A stretch of 39,881 bases of DNA from JAZLJD01 sp045617725 (GTDB lineage: Bacteria > Bacillota > Clostridia > Lachnospirales > Lachnospiraceae), in assembly GCA_045617725.1 (NCBI GenBank), contig JAZLJD010000027.1:1-39881 (forward strand). The letters are read 5' to 3'. The translations under genes were made by a program, and so were the position numbers. Position 1 is the first letter of the stretch; each line of letters begins with the position of its first letter. Of the stretch, positions 25,739 to 34,422 are shown in pieces. Under the pieces are notes generated by a model. That model worked only from the letters and a program-made list of their open reading frames with translations, searched no databases and had not been told where the DNA came from.

Positions 25739-28579
25739 ATGAAAAAGAAAGTATTAACGCTTACTCTTTGCGTTGCTATGTTAATGGCTTCCATCACCGG
25801 CTGTGGCAAAGAGAATCCGGAAGCATCTGCTGCACCTACCGCAGCTCCTACTGCTACGGAAGAAGGCAACAATGCTGTAGAAGCAGCTGCAGTACCGCAA
25901 GATTACACCTATTATTATTCCTTCGATGCCAAAGATGACAAAGAGTCCATCCAGGCAACACAGCAGGTTATTGGTGGAGATCCTATCCTTTCTCCGATTG
26001 AAAAGGACAAAAAGTACATTCCCGGTGTTAAGGGTGATTCCCTTTATGTAGACGGTGTTACCGGATACAAGCTTACCGACGTAAACGGCGTTGGCGATAC
26101 TTACACCGTATCGTTCTGGTTATATCCCACCAGATTCGCTAATTACATGCCTACCGTCCAGTTCGGTCCCGATGTTCACGGTGATCTTACCGGTGGTCAG
26201 AAGTATGTAAACATTACCAGAGCTGATTGGTCCGGTGAGGGCACCTTCCCTTGTATCTGGTCTTACGATCAGGCTGACAATGCTCTTTGGCCCAGCTGGT
26301 CTGATGCCGATACCGGAGAAATGATGAAGCAGTGGATTCACCTTGCACTTGTTGTAGATCCTTCCAATGTATCCGCTGACGGACTTACCATCGACGGTAA
26401 GCTTTACATCAACGGTCAGGAATGGCTTCAGAAGGACGGAGACGGAAACGTTATCTATCCCGGTATCGTTAAGGGTGCCATGGGCGCTTCCGACGGCTTC
26501 GATTTCCTTGTAGGTGTAAACTATTGGGACTCTGTATTCAAGGGTGCTTTTGATGAACTTTACATTTACAACTATGCACTGGATGCTGCTCAGATTGCAG
26601 GTCTTTATGCAGATGGTAATCCTTCCGTAGCTTACGAAGAGCCTGAGCGTATCATCGAAGTTAAGAAGAATGACAAAGCAATCGCTTCCATCGGTGCTTT
26701 AGACTTCTCCGAAGCTGAGGCTGTATATGATGCAGTTGCAGCTCTGGAAGACGGACATACCGTACAGTACAAGTTAAAGCATTGGTCTGATGGTCTTGAT
26801 ACCAAAGACAACTATTACTTCTCCTTTGTAAATGCCGAAGGTGCAGAAGTAGCAAGAGTAAATGCAGATATGACCGGTAACGTAGGCGGTACCGACATTG
26901 ATGCAAAGGCCTTCACTTACAACTGGGGTAACTGGAACACCTGGATGAAATCCGTAATGGTAGAGACCGAAGTTACCGCAACCTTCACAAGAGATGGCGA
27001 TACAATCACTGTAGCTATCGATAACGTAGACTACAACAAGACTTCCAACACCTGTGGCGTTACTTTTAGCGCAGCGGATGTTGCAGGTATCAAGCTTGGT
27101 ACCGTTAAATCCTACACCGATATCCTCTCTGTTAAGGATACCACTCCTGCAGCAGGCGGAATCGTAGTAGGTAATACCGACAGATCCACTCCCTGGTGGA
27201 GTGCATTCTCCGATATCTTTGCTATTCCCGAAGGAAAGAGTGTAACGAAGTCCTTCACCAACTATACCTCCGGTGTTGAGAACTGGCATAACTTTGTAGC
27301 AATTCTTCAGAACACTCCGACCGGCCACAGTGCTGATACCGAGGGCTATGCAGAATATGCAGTCGTACGTGCTGACAACTATGGTTGGGGCGCAGGCTAC
27401 GACGGAATCGCAACCGCTACCTGCGATTGGAACTTTGATACATTCAAAGAAGACATGGATGGTGCCGTAATCGATGTTACCATTACAAATAACGGTACTA
27501 CCGCTGATATTAACATTGTAGCTACCACTGCAGCAGGCAAGGTATATCATCAGGACTACACCGGCATTGCAATCACCGGTGATCTGTATGCTTGCTTCTC
27601 CTGTGAATCTGCTTACTTAAGCTTTGATACACAGACTGTAGGTGCTCTGGATCGCTCTACCGGCTGGTGGACAGCATTCTCCGATATCTGGAGCGTAGCG
27701 GAAGGCGAGTCCAAGACCGTATACTTCAAGAACTTTACTTCCGGTGTTGAGAACTGGCATAACTTTGTAGCAATTCTTCAGAACGTACCCGGCGGACATT
27801 CCGCAGAAGCTTATGAAGGCTACAAGGAGTACGCAGTTGTACGTGCCGACAACTATGGTTGGGGCGCAGGCTATGACGGAATCGTAACTCCCGAAAGCAA
27901 TTGGGATTTCGGTACCTTCAAAGAGGATATGGATGGAGCTTACATTGCTCTTACCGTAACCAACAACGGTGCAACCGCTGATATTAACTTCACTGCTACA
28001 ACTACCGCAGGTAAGGTATTCTATCAGAACTACAACGGCATCGCTATCGACGGAGACCTTTACTTCTGCCTTGGTATGGAGCAGTCTTACCTCCAGATTG
28101 AATGCAAGAACCTCGGAAAGAGCGATTGCAGCGCAGGCTGGTGGACCACCTTCTCTGATATCAAAGCGGTAGCAGAGGGTGAAACCGTAACGCAGAGCTT
28201 TACCAACTACACCTCCGGCGAGGAGAACTGGCATAACTTCGTAGTTATCCTTCAGAACACTCCGACCGGCCATAGTGCAGAGACCACCGAGGGTTATGCA
28301 GAGTACGCTGTAGTACGTGCTGATAACTACGGTTGGGGCACAGGCTACGACGGAATTGTAACTCCCGAAAGCAATTGGGACTTCGGTACCTTCAAGGAGG
28401 ATATGGCAGGTGCTCATATCGTTCTTAACGTAACCAACAACGGTTCTACCGCAGACATTGAAATCATTGCTACGACCGTAGCAGGCAAGGTTTATACCCA
28501 GAAGTATGAAGGCATCGCAGTTTCCGGTGACGTATACTACTGCTTAGGTCTTGAGAGAGCTTATCTCGGCATGGACTGA
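25739..28579 (+). CDS. LamG lipoprotein with triplicated C-terminal domain
   Basis: 946 residues. The lipoprotein signal has lipobox ITGC (Cys about 22), then an Ala/Pro/Thr linker. A LamG sandwich covers about 50-295 (YTVSFWLYPTRFANY, WIHLALVVDP, FDELYIYNYALDAAQIAGLY). A related beta domain follows at about 300-475. Three copies of a domain of about 157 residues then begin at Asp481, Asp638 and Asp796, sharing WW(S/T)xFSDI, GxENWHNFV and EYAVVRADNYGWG. No catalytic site is seen; the Trp-rich repeats look like carbohydrate-binding modules, though I cannot assign a CBM family. As the last gene before the terminator it probably captures polysaccharide at the cell surface for the importers. Confidence 0.8.
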   Translation: MKKKVLTLTLCVAMLMASITGCGKENPEASAAPTAAPTATEEGNNAVEAAAVPQDYTYYYSFDAKDDKESIQATQQVIGGDPILSPIEKDKKYIPGVKGDSLYVDGVTGYKLTDVNGVGDTYTVSFWLYPTRFANYMPTVQFGPDVHGDLTGGQKYVNITRADWSGEGTFPCIWSYDQADNALWPSWSDADTGEMMKQWIHLALVVDPSNVSADGLTIDGKLYINGQEWLQKDGDGNVIYPGIVKGAMGASDGFDFLVGVNYWDSVFKGAFDELYIYNYALDAAQIAGLYADGNPSVAYEEPERIIEVKKNDKAIASIGALDFSEAEAVYDAVAALEDGHTVQYKLKHWSDGLDTKDNYYFSFVNAEGAEVARVNADMTGNVGGTDIDAKAFTYNWGNWNTWMKSVMVETEVTATFTRDGDTITVAIDNVDYNKTSNTCGVTFSAADVAGIKLGTVKSYTDILSVKDTTPAAGGIVVGNTDRSTPWWSAFSDIFAIPEGKSVTKSFTNYTSGVENWHNFVAILQNTPTGHSADTEGYAEYAVVRADNYGWGAGYDGIATATCDWNFDTFKEDMDGAVIDVTITNNGTTADINIVATTAAGKVYHQDYTGIAITGDLYACFSCESAYLSFDTQTVGALDRSTGWWTAFSDIWSVAEGESKTVYFKNFTSGVENWHNFVAILQNVPGGHSAEAYEGYKEYAVVRADNYGWGAGYDGIVTPESNWDFGTFKEDMDGAYIALTVTNNGATADINFTATTTAGKVFYQNYNGIAIDGDLYFCLGMEQSYLQIECKNLGKSDCSAGWWTTFSDIKAVAEGETVTQSFTNYTSGEENWHNFVVILQNTPTGHSAETTEGYAEYAVVRADNYGWGTGYDGIVTPESNWDFGTFKEDMAGAHIVLNVTNNGSTADIEIIATTVAGKVYTQKYEGIAVSGDVYYCLGLERAYLGMD
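27179..28576 (+). repeat. Three tandem in-gene repeats of about 471 bases
   Basis: Copies begin at 27179, 27650 and 28124, with periods of 471 and 474 bases. Copies 1 and 2 share an identical stretch of about 45 bases (around 27270 and 27740). Copies 2 and 3 share a nearly identical stretch of about 49 bases (around 27883 and 28358). Such patchy identity suggests duplication followed by gene conversion. Confidence 0.9.
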
Positions 28580-28618
28580 TTAATTTGAAATTGTAAGCCG
28601 CTTATGCGGCCAAAGAGG

Positions 28619-28655
28619 AATCCGGGATGTGATATTTCCGCATCCCGGATTTTTC
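28619..28655 (+). terminator. Rho-independent terminator of the long arabinan operon
   Basis: The stem AATCCGGGATG / CATCCCGGATT (11 bp) with an 11-base loop is followed by TTTTC. A smaller GCCGC-TTAT-GCGGC hairpin sits just before it (28597-28610). It separates the GH51-to-LamG operon from the GH43 genes. Confidence 0.85.
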
Positions 28656-28746
28656 GATTAAAAAAATAGCCGTAAATGCTATAGAAACGGTCTGCCGGAG
28701 CCCAAAAGCAGGCAATTTCCATATCATTTACAAGTGAGGTACAACC

Positions 28747-29730
28747 ATGGAAGAAAGACCCGGAAACGGAAAAATCACAGAATACAATCTGCCCTTTATT
28801 GAGCAACGGGCCGATCCGTACATTACAAGAGGACAGGACGGAAAATATTATTTTACCGCGTCGGTTCCCGCATATGATAGAATCGTGCTGAGATGCTCCG
28901 ATACTTTAAAAGGTCTAAAGACCGCAGAAGAGAAGACAATCTGGCATAAGCATGAGAGCGGCGATATGAGCCGTCATATCTGGGCGCCGGAGCTCCATTT
29001 TCTTTTTGGCAAATGGTATATCTATTTTGCCGGATCCAGAGAAGATGATATTTGGAGACTGCGTCCTTACATTCTGGAGTGTCAGGGCGATGACCCCATG
29101 ACCGATGCCTGGATTGAGAAGGGCATGATGCAGGAGAGTGACGATGATATCTACTCATTCCGGGCATTTTCCCTGGATTCCACAATTCTTGAGCATAAGG
29201 GCGAATACTATTATGTCTGGGCCGAGAAAGTCAGCGTGGGAATTCAGATTTCCAATCTGTACATTGCCAAAATGGAATCCGCGACCAAGCTTGCTACCGC
29301 ACAGGTGCTGCTTACAACGCCCGATTACGCGTGGGAACGCGTGGATATCTGGGTAAATGAGGGCCCTGCCTTTTTAAAACATGACGGAAGAATCTTTATG
29401 ACCTATTCCGCCAGTGCAACGGGCGAGTGCTACTGCATGGGTATGCTTTCCATCGGCGAGGACGAGGACCTGCTTGATCCGCGTGCCTGGAAAAAAGAAA
29501 AGCAGCCGGTTCTCAAATCCGACCGCGAAAAGGGCTTCTACGGTCCCGGCCACAACAGCTTTACCGTGGACGAGGAGGGCAACGATATTTGCGTATACCA
29601 CGCACGTACTTATCCGGAAATCGTGGGCGATCCGTTATACGACCCCAACCGTCACTGCATGCTTATGAAGGTCGTCTGGGACGATGACGGGTATCCGGTA
29701 TTTGATTATCGCAACAAAGTGAACGGTTAA
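28747..29730 (+). CDS. Cytosolic GH43 exo-acting arabinofuranosidase-like enzyme
   Basis: 327 residues, no signal peptide, one five-bladed GH43 propeller with no extra domain. Catalytic carboxylates: base Asp in QRADPYI (about 23), pKa-tuning Asp in LDSTILEH (about 143) and acid Glu in WVNEGPAF (about 203). HIWAPELHF and the GHNSFTV histidine motif are also in place. The compact size and these motifs resemble the GH43_26 exo-1,5-alpha-L-arabinofuranosidases, though the subfamily is tentative. It would trim imported arabino-oligosaccharides alongside GH51. GAGGT precedes ATG 28747. Confidence 0.9.
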   Translation: MEERPGNGKITEYNLPFIEQRADPYITRGQDGKYYFTASVPAYDRIVLRCSDTLKGLKTAEEKTIWHKHESGDMSRHIWAPELHFLFGKWYIYFAGSREDDIWRLRPYILECQGDDPMTDAWIEKGMMQESDDDIYSFRAFSLDSTILEHKGEYYYVWAEKVSVGIQISNLYIAKMESATKLATAQVLLTTPDYAWERVDIWVNEGPAFLKHDGRIFMTYSASATGECYCMGMLSIGEDEDLLDPRAWKKEKQPVLKSDREKGFYGPGHNSFTVDEEGNDICVYHARTYPEIVGDPLYDPNRHCMLMKVVWDDDGYPVFDYRNKVNG

Positions 29731-29744
29731 GAAAGAGGTAGACG

Positions 29745-31679
29745 ATGAAGAAGATACAACTTTTGTTTTTGGCGCTGACCCTGTGCCTTGGTATGGCAGC
29801 CTGCGGCAAAGCGGAAGATACACCTTCGGAAGAGGGACTTCTGTATGAAAAAACGGACAGCGATGTAACCGTAACGCTTGCCATGGACAAAGCGGAATAT
29901 AAGGAAGGGGAAGAGATTCACTATACCCTTTCGATTAAGAATGACAGAGCCGATTATACGGTGAGCAAAATTTTTGTTACACCGGACTGCTCGGAAGCGC
30001 TGGCGGAAGAAGTGGCTCCCACTTTAAAGGGCGGACTGAAGCCCGGGGAGGAAAGTGCTTACGAAGGCGTGATTAAGAGTGCGTCCTCAGTGGCCCATCC
30101 CGCAGAACCGATAAAGAGTAAACTGAACGGCGATGTGGAGAAGGTGACCCTTCGGCCCTATGCCATAGTCAAATACGGAGAGGAAGAAGCGACCGTCAGA
30201 TATATAGTAGAGGTAGTTATGTATCAGGAAAAACGAGAATTCAGTAATGAAGAAAAGCGAGCGATTCGTACAGCGACCTGTCACGACCCGGCCATTGCGG
30301 TTGGGGAAGATGAAGAAGGAAAGAAGTGCTACTTTATTTTTGGCTCCCATAGGGCATGGTATAAGTCCTACGACCTTGAAAACTGGACTGCAATTTCGAA
30401 CAACTTAAGTACCGATTACCGCTCAGAACTCACCGTGCCGGCCACCTGGTCAGCACGTGGAAGCAAGAATTACAAGGTAGACGGCTACATGTGGGCCCCG
30501 GACATTGTGTATAACAAAGAGATGGGCAAGTGGTGCATGTATCTTTCCGTTGATGGTGAATTGTGGTATTCCTCCATCGTCTTGCTTACGGCAGATTCGC
30601 CGGAGGGCGACTGGACCTACGAAGGTATTGTGGTATACTCAGGCTTCCATAATCAGGACGACTACGACCAGACGGATGTGGCCTCTGTGATTGGGGAAAG
30701 CGTTATTCCGGAGCGTTACACAACAAGCAAATGGGGCGATTATTTCCCTAACAATATTGATGCCTGTGTATTTTACGATGATGACGGAAATCTTTGGATG
30801 AGTTACGGTTCCTGGAGCGGCGGTATCTTTATGCTGGAGCTTGACGAGGCAACCGGACTGCGTGACATGAGCGTGAAGTACGAGGACAACATCCATTCCG
30901 ATCCTTACTTCGGAAAGAAGATTGCCGGTGGCAAGTACGTTACCGGTGAGGCTTCCTATATTCAGAAGATTGGCGATTATTACTGGCTCTTCATGTCCTA
31001 CGGCGGACTGGAGGCCAAAGGCGGATACAACGTAAGAGTCTACAGAAGTCTGACGCCCGACGGCGACTACGTGGACGAGAATGGAAATACTCCGTTCTAT
31101 GATGAGTATGTGCTCAACGTAAACCGCAGCGAAGGAATCCGTCTCTTTGGCGGTTACAAGTGGCCTTCCTTTACGGGCGGGCAGGTAGCACAGGGACATA
31201 ACTCCGCATTTGTGGATGATGACGGCCGTGCTTACATGGTGTTCCACACCAGAACCACCACGACCGGCGAAGGCCATTATGTAAAGACGCATCAGCTGTT
31301 CCTTAATAAGGAAGGCTGGCTTGTGGCAGCGCCTTACCAGACCAGTGGGGAAAGCTTAAAAGAAACCGGTTATTCCAAGGAGGAAGTTGCCGGAAAATAT
31401 GATATGATTATTCATGAGCTGGATATCGACTACAAGAACCTTGAAGTCAACAAGTCCGCCGGCGTTACGCTGAATGCGGACGGAACTCTTTCCGGCGCAC
31501 ATACCGGAAGCTGGTCCCTGGTGGAGGGCACTCCGTACATCGATTTGGTAATCGACGGACAGGACTATACCGGTGTCGCTTTTGAAATGAACATCGAAGG
31601 CACCAACGTAAAGACGATGGTATTCTCTGTACTGGGAACCCAAAATCAGCTTACCGTCTGGGGCAGCAAGACCGAATAA
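29745..31679 (+). CDS. Surface GH43 endo-1,5-alpha-L-arabinanase-like lipoprotein
   Basis: 644 residues. The signal peptide has lipobox MAAC (Cys about 18). Residues about 40-155 form an added Ig-like beta domain (VTVTLAMDKAEYKEGEEIHY). The GH43 propeller follows (about 170-545), with base Asp in CHDPAI, Asp in NNIDACVF and acid Glu in VTGEASYI, plus MWAPDIVYN and GQVAQGHNSAF. The C-terminal about 85 residues (GVTLNADGTLSG, GSWSLVEGTPYIDL) match the small beta-barrel at the end of bacterial extracellular arabinanases. It likely cuts arabinan at the cell surface, feeding both importers. It lies 14 bases after the cytosolic GH43. Confidence 0.9.
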   Translation: MKKIQLLFLALTLCLGMAACGKAEDTPSEEGLLYEKTDSDVTVTLAMDKAEYKEGEEIHYTLSIKNDRADYTVSKIFVTPDCSEALAEEVAPTLKGGLKPGEESAYEGVIKSASSVAHPAEPIKSKLNGDVEKVTLRPYAIVKYGEEEATVRYIVEVVMYQEKREFSNEEKRAIRTATCHDPAIAVGEDEEGKKCYFIFGSHRAWYKSYDLENWTAISNNLSTDYRSELTVPATWSARGSKNYKVDGYMWAPDIVYNKEMGKWCMYLSVDGELWYSSIVLLTADSPEGDWTYEGIVVYSGFHNQDDYDQTDVASVIGESVIPERYTTSKWGDYFPNNIDACVFYDDDGNLWMSYGSWSGGIFMLELDEATGLRDMSVKYEDNIHSDPYFGKKIAGGKYVTGEASYIQKIGDYYWLFMSYGGLEAKGGYNVRVYRSLTPDGDYVDENGNTPFYDEYVLNVNRSEGIRLFGGYKWPSFTGGQVAQGHNSAFVDDDGRAYMVFHTRTTTTGEGHYVKTHQLFLNKEGWLVAAPYQTSGESLKETGYSKEEVAGKYDMIIHELDIDYKNLEVNKSAGVTLNADGTLSGAHTGSWSLVEGTPYIDLVIDGQDYTGVAFEMNIEGTNVKTMVFSVLGTQNQLTVWGSKTE

Positions 31680-31692
31680 TCCAAGGTGAGAT

Positions 31693-32034
31693 ATGGCCAA
31701 AAACAATTCTACCGAACTGAATCACGACGAGATGCAGGATTGCATCGAGCGCCTTAAGGAGACCTCCCGGAAAATCGAGGCGGAGAATCCACGCAGACCG
31801 TTTACAACAAGAGATATCGTGAGCGACATCATTTTCTTCTTTGTCACGGTGGCGGTTGCCTTCGGCTGGGTACTTCTGATGCTGCTCATCCTGAGCTTTG
31901 TAAGCCTGACGTATCTGCATTTCGAGATCAAATACATGTTGCTCTGCTCCGGCGTAGCAGCCGGAATTGCAGGCATCGTCTACGTAATCCGCAAGGTGTC
32001 GGGCTACCGCGACAAGGTCGCAAGCATGCGGTAA
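31693..32034 (+). CDS. Small two-helix membrane protein
   Basis: 113 residues. The first about 40 residues are charged and probably helical, then two hydrophobic segments (IVSDIIFFFVTVAVAFGWVL and onward; YMLLCSGVAAGIAGIVYVI) and a basic tail. AAGGTGAG precedes the ATG, 13 bases after the arabinanase stop, and a terminator follows, so it belongs to this transcript. I do not recognise the family. It might assist the surface arabinanase. Confidence 0.65.
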   Translation: MAKNNSTELNHDEMQDCIERLKETSRKIEAENPRRPFTTRDIVSDIIFFFVTVAVAFGWVLLMLLILSFVSLTYLHFEIKYMLLCSGVAAGIAGIVYVIRKVSGYRDKVASMR

Positions 32035-32057
32035 AGAAGAGGGCGTAAGTCATAAAC

Positions 32058-32089
32058 AAAGCACTTTGCAGGAATGCAGAGTGCTTTTT
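32058..32089 (+). terminator. Rho-independent terminator of the GH43 operon
   Basis: AAAGCACT pairs with AGTGCTTT; an inner TGCA-GGAA-TGCA extends the stem past a T-G pair, and it runs into TTTTT. It closes the 28747-32034 transcript. Confidence 0.85.
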
Positions 32090-32258
32090 GGGGTTATGGC
32101 AACGACTAATCATCAGTCAGGTAAATTTAACAGAACTCGGTCACGACCGACTCGGTGGCGACCGAATAAAAGCTTACAAAAGAGAAATGGCATGATATTA
32201 TTGTAGTGAATAGTTACTATTCGTGTCCACTTTTTTAATATAGATCCAAGACCGGAAG
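32090..32258. other. Intergenic region with short tandem repeat and palindrome
   Basis: Two adjacent 15-base copies, ACTCGGTCACGACCG and ACTCGGTGGCGACCG (32135-32164), differ at two bases. At 32208-32222 lies GAATAGT-T-ACTATTC, a perfect palindrome apart from the centre, which could be an operator or part of a dispersed repeat. No promoter stands out. Confidence 0.5.
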
Positions 32259-32375
32259 ATGTATGAATTAATTGCTCGTGTACAAAATGTAACTCCCAAT
32301 AATGTAAGAATGGTAACGGAAGCCCAAAGAATACTTGAGATAAGAAAAAATAGTGATTTTCAAAGAAGATTTTGA
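32259..32375 (+). pseudogene. Possible short gene remnant
   Basis: An open frame of 38 codons (starting MYELIARVQNVTPNNVRMV) reads like protein, and joining the neighbouring frame upstream gives IDPRPEDV directly before YELIARV. That pattern suggests a decayed gene with a frameshift. There is no spaced ribosome binding site at the ATG and no family match I can name. Confidence 0.25.
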
Positions 32376-32390
32376 TTTGCGAGGTAGCAG

Positions 32391-32939
32391 ATGGAACTGA
32401 TATTGGAAAAAGGAAGTCCCGCGGATCTGAGCGGAAGACCGGATAAAGAAAAAAGGTGCTACGAACTTCTGGATGAATTGGGCCTGGAATACTGGCGTTG
32501 CGATCATCCGAATGCCAACACCATGGAAGATTGCCTTGCAATCGATGCTGCACTGGAAGCAGTGCTTTGCAAGAACCTGTTTTTATGCAATCGCCAGCAT
32601 ACACAGTTTTACCTTCTGATGATGCCGGGAGACAAGGTATTTAAGACAAAGGAATTGTCAGGACAGTTAGGCTGTGCTCGACTCAGCTTTGCGGAGCCGG
32701 AATACATGGAGAAGTATCTCGATATCACGCCCGGCTCGGTCAGTATTCTGGGGCTCATGAATGACAAAGAAAATGCGGTGCAGCTGTTGGTGGATGAGGA
32801 CCTTATGGCTGAAGAATATGTGGGGTGCCATCCATGCATTAACACGAGCAACCTGAGAATTCGAAGAACAGACTTGTTCGGCCCGCTTCTTGACGCCATG
32901 CACCATGACCTGATACCTGTAAAACTTGTGGGAGAGTGA
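32391..32939 (+). CDS. YbaK/ProX-type aminoacyl-tRNA deacylase
   Basis: 182 residues. The single YbaK/EbsC domain hydrolyses mischarged tRNA, typically alanyl-tRNA(Pro) for the ProX/PrdX branch. Signatures include LGLEYWRCDHPNANTMEDC, LCKNLFLCNRQHTQFYLLMM with the conserved Lys, GSVSILGLMND and GCHPCINTSNLRI near the end. The size fits free-standing PrdX proteins. GAGG stands about 8 bases before ATG 32391. The stop is immediately followed by repeat copy 2, then GH26. It has no clear link to sugar metabolism. Confidence 0.88.
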   Translation: MELILEKGSPADLSGRPDKEKRCYELLDELGLEYWRCDHPNANTMEDCLAIDAALEAVLCKNLFLCNRQHTQFYLLMMPGDKVFKTKELSGQLGCARLSFAEPEYMEKYLDITPGSVSILGLMNDKENAVQLLVDEDLMAEEYVGCHPCINTSNLRIRRTDLFGPLLDAMHHDLIPVKLVGE

Positions 32940-33058
32940 ATAGTGTGAAAAATGCAGGCATTTTTCACGCGACACTTTGTGTCGCAATCCGTAGCAGCTT
33001 CGCTGCAATGCAGTGAAGGGCTAAATATACCGGATTGCGAAATGCGGGGATTAATATG
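32940..33058 (+). repeat. Structured intergenic repeat, copy 2
   Basis: It matches 362-481 nearly base for base: hairpin GTGAAAAATGC-AG-GCATTTTTCAC, hairpin GCGACAC-TTT-GTGTCGC, and the outer CGCAATCCG / CGGATTGCG stem enclosing GCAGC-TTC-GCTGC. Differences are confined to the first loop and a few end bases; the stems are intact. It fills the whole gap between the deacylase stop and the GH26 ATG and provides that gene's GCGGGGA ribosome binding site and start codon. Confidence 0.85.
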
Positions 33059-34006
33059 GAAACCAGACCATGTGATAAAAATGCAACGCAAGAAGTCCGT
33101 GAACTTCTAGCGTATTTTAACAGTATAGAAGGCAAGCAGATTATTGCCGGGCAGCACACACAAAGCAAACCGATGGAGGAAGTGGCCAAAATCGAAGAAG
33201 TCACCGGCAAGAAGCCGGCTCTGTGCGGTTTTGAATTGCTTGCATATTCACCAAATATTAACAGGGAGTCCGCAACCAAGGAGTGCCTTGACGAGGTAGA
33301 TGCCGCAGCAGGCACTATGGAAGAAGCACTTGCTTTTGGCGAAAGCGGCGGGCTTGTAACTCTGACCTGGCACTGGTATTCGCCCATCGGCGGAAAGGAT
33401 AAATCCTTCTACGCAATGAATACCGATTTCGATGCCGGCAAAGTATTAATCGAAGGAACAAAAGAACGACAGGCATTTTTCCATGATATGGATGTTATTG
33501 CAGAGATTCTGCGCGCATTTCAGGATAGAAACATACCTGTTCTTTGGCGCCCCTTCCATGAAGCGGAGGGAAACTGGTTCTGGTGGGGTGTAAAGGGCGC
33601 AGACGTGGTGCAGGGCTTATGGAAGACGATGTTTGACTACTACACCAGCGAAAAGAACCTTCACAATCTCGTCTGGGTATGGAATTGCCCCAAAAAGGAC
33701 TATTATGTGGGCGATGCGTACTGCGATATCCTCTCGAGGGACATATATCCAAAGCCGCACGAGCACACTTCGCTGAAAAAGGAATACGAGGAACTCAAGG
33801 CAATATCCGCAACCAAAGGAATTGCTCTTGCAGAGACAGGCGTTATCCCGGATCCCGATGCCCTTAAGGAGACGGCGGTCCCCTGGCTTTGGTACATGAC
33901 CTGGAGCCATGAATTCGTATTGACAGAGAACTACAACAGCTACGAATTCCTGAATCGCTTTTATCAGAATGACTATGTAATCAGTTTGGATAAATTGAGA
34001 AGATGA
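33056..34006 (+). CDS. Cytosolic GH26 beta-mannanase-like enzyme
   Basis: 316 residues, no signal peptide. The GH26 barrel shows IIAGQHTQSKP, LVTLTWHWYSP, the acid/base Glu in PFHEAEGNWFWWG (about 169) and the nucleophile Glu in GIALAETGVIPD (about 259). Family members cleave beta-1,4-mannans; the cytosolic location suggests short manno-oligosaccharides, though related GH26 activities exist. ATG 33056 is chosen over TTG 33035 because GCGGGGA lies 5 bases upstream. That site and the start codon belong to repeat copy 2. A terminator follows, so this is a single-gene unit or is read from the deacylase gene. Confidence 0.9.
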   Translation: METRPCDKNATQEVRELLAYFNSIEGKQIIAGQHTQSKPMEEVAKIEEVTGKKPALCGFELLAYSPNINRESATKECLDEVDAAAGTMEEALAFGESGGLVTLTWHWYSPIGGKDKSFYAMNTDFDAGKVLIEGTKERQAFFHDMDVIAEILRAFQDRNIPVLWRPFHEAEGNWFWWGVKGADVVQGLWKTMFDYYTSEKNLHNLVWVWNCPKKDYYVGDAYCDILSRDIYPKPHEHTSLKKEYEELKAISATKGIALAETGVIPDPDALKETAVPWLWYMTWSHEFVLTENYNSYEFLNRFYQNDYVISLDKLRR

Positions 34007-34014
34007 TTCATGTG

Positions 34015-34043
34015 AAAAGTACAGTTTTTACTGTACTTTTTTC
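34015..34043 (+). terminator. Rho-independent terminator after GH26
   Basis: AAAAGTACAG / CTGTACTTTT (10-bp stem, loop TTTTTA) followed by TTC. Confidence 0.85.
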
Positions 34044-34122
34044 GTGTATGTATTTACAACGGGTGCAGATGTTGTATTATTTTAGAGGTATGTTGTCATG
34101 ACGTGGCAAAGAATCGCCGTGT

Positions 34123-34389
34123 TTGCCCGCAGTGTATGTGCATGAGGTTCCGCGCAGCGTCGTGTCCGGCAGCAGGGGCAATTTTGAAAAAGCAAGACCC
34201 GTCAAAATTGGAAACGGAGTTGTGATTTATTCGGGTGCGGTTATCTGCCCGGGAGTTACGATTGGTGATAATGCGATTATTGGCGCCGGGTCAATCGTGA
34301 CTAAGGACGTTCCGCCGAACGTATTCGCCTGTGGTGTTCCCTGCAAGATAATGCGGGAACTTACGGAGTCCCCCGAAACTCTGCAGTAA
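34123..34389 (+). pseudogene. Truncated hexapeptide-repeat acetyltransferase
   Basis: About 88 codons encode only the C-terminal part of a left-handed beta-helix acetyltransferase of the maltose/galactoside type: PVKIGNGVVIYSGAVICPGV, TIGDNAIIGAGSIVTKDVPPN, then GVPCKIMREL. Intact members have about 100 more residues in front, including the acetyl-CoA and catalytic His region. An in-frame TGA at 34099 closes the frame upstream and no ATG with a ribosome binding site is in frame, so it appears to be a 5'-truncated remnant. It keeps its own terminator. Confidence 0.7.
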
Positions 34390-34393
34390 CGTC

Positions 34394-34422
34394 AAAGACA
34401 TCCTATTGTGGATGTCTTTTTT
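34394..34422 (+). terminator. Rho-independent terminator after the acetyltransferase remnant
   Basis: AAAGACATCC / GGATGTCTTT stem of 10 bp with loop TATTGT and following TTT. Confidence 0.85.

Noticed and set aside
27179..28576. Possible CRISPR-like or satellite array
   Set aside because: The repeats are in-frame protein domains of about 157 residues without spacers.
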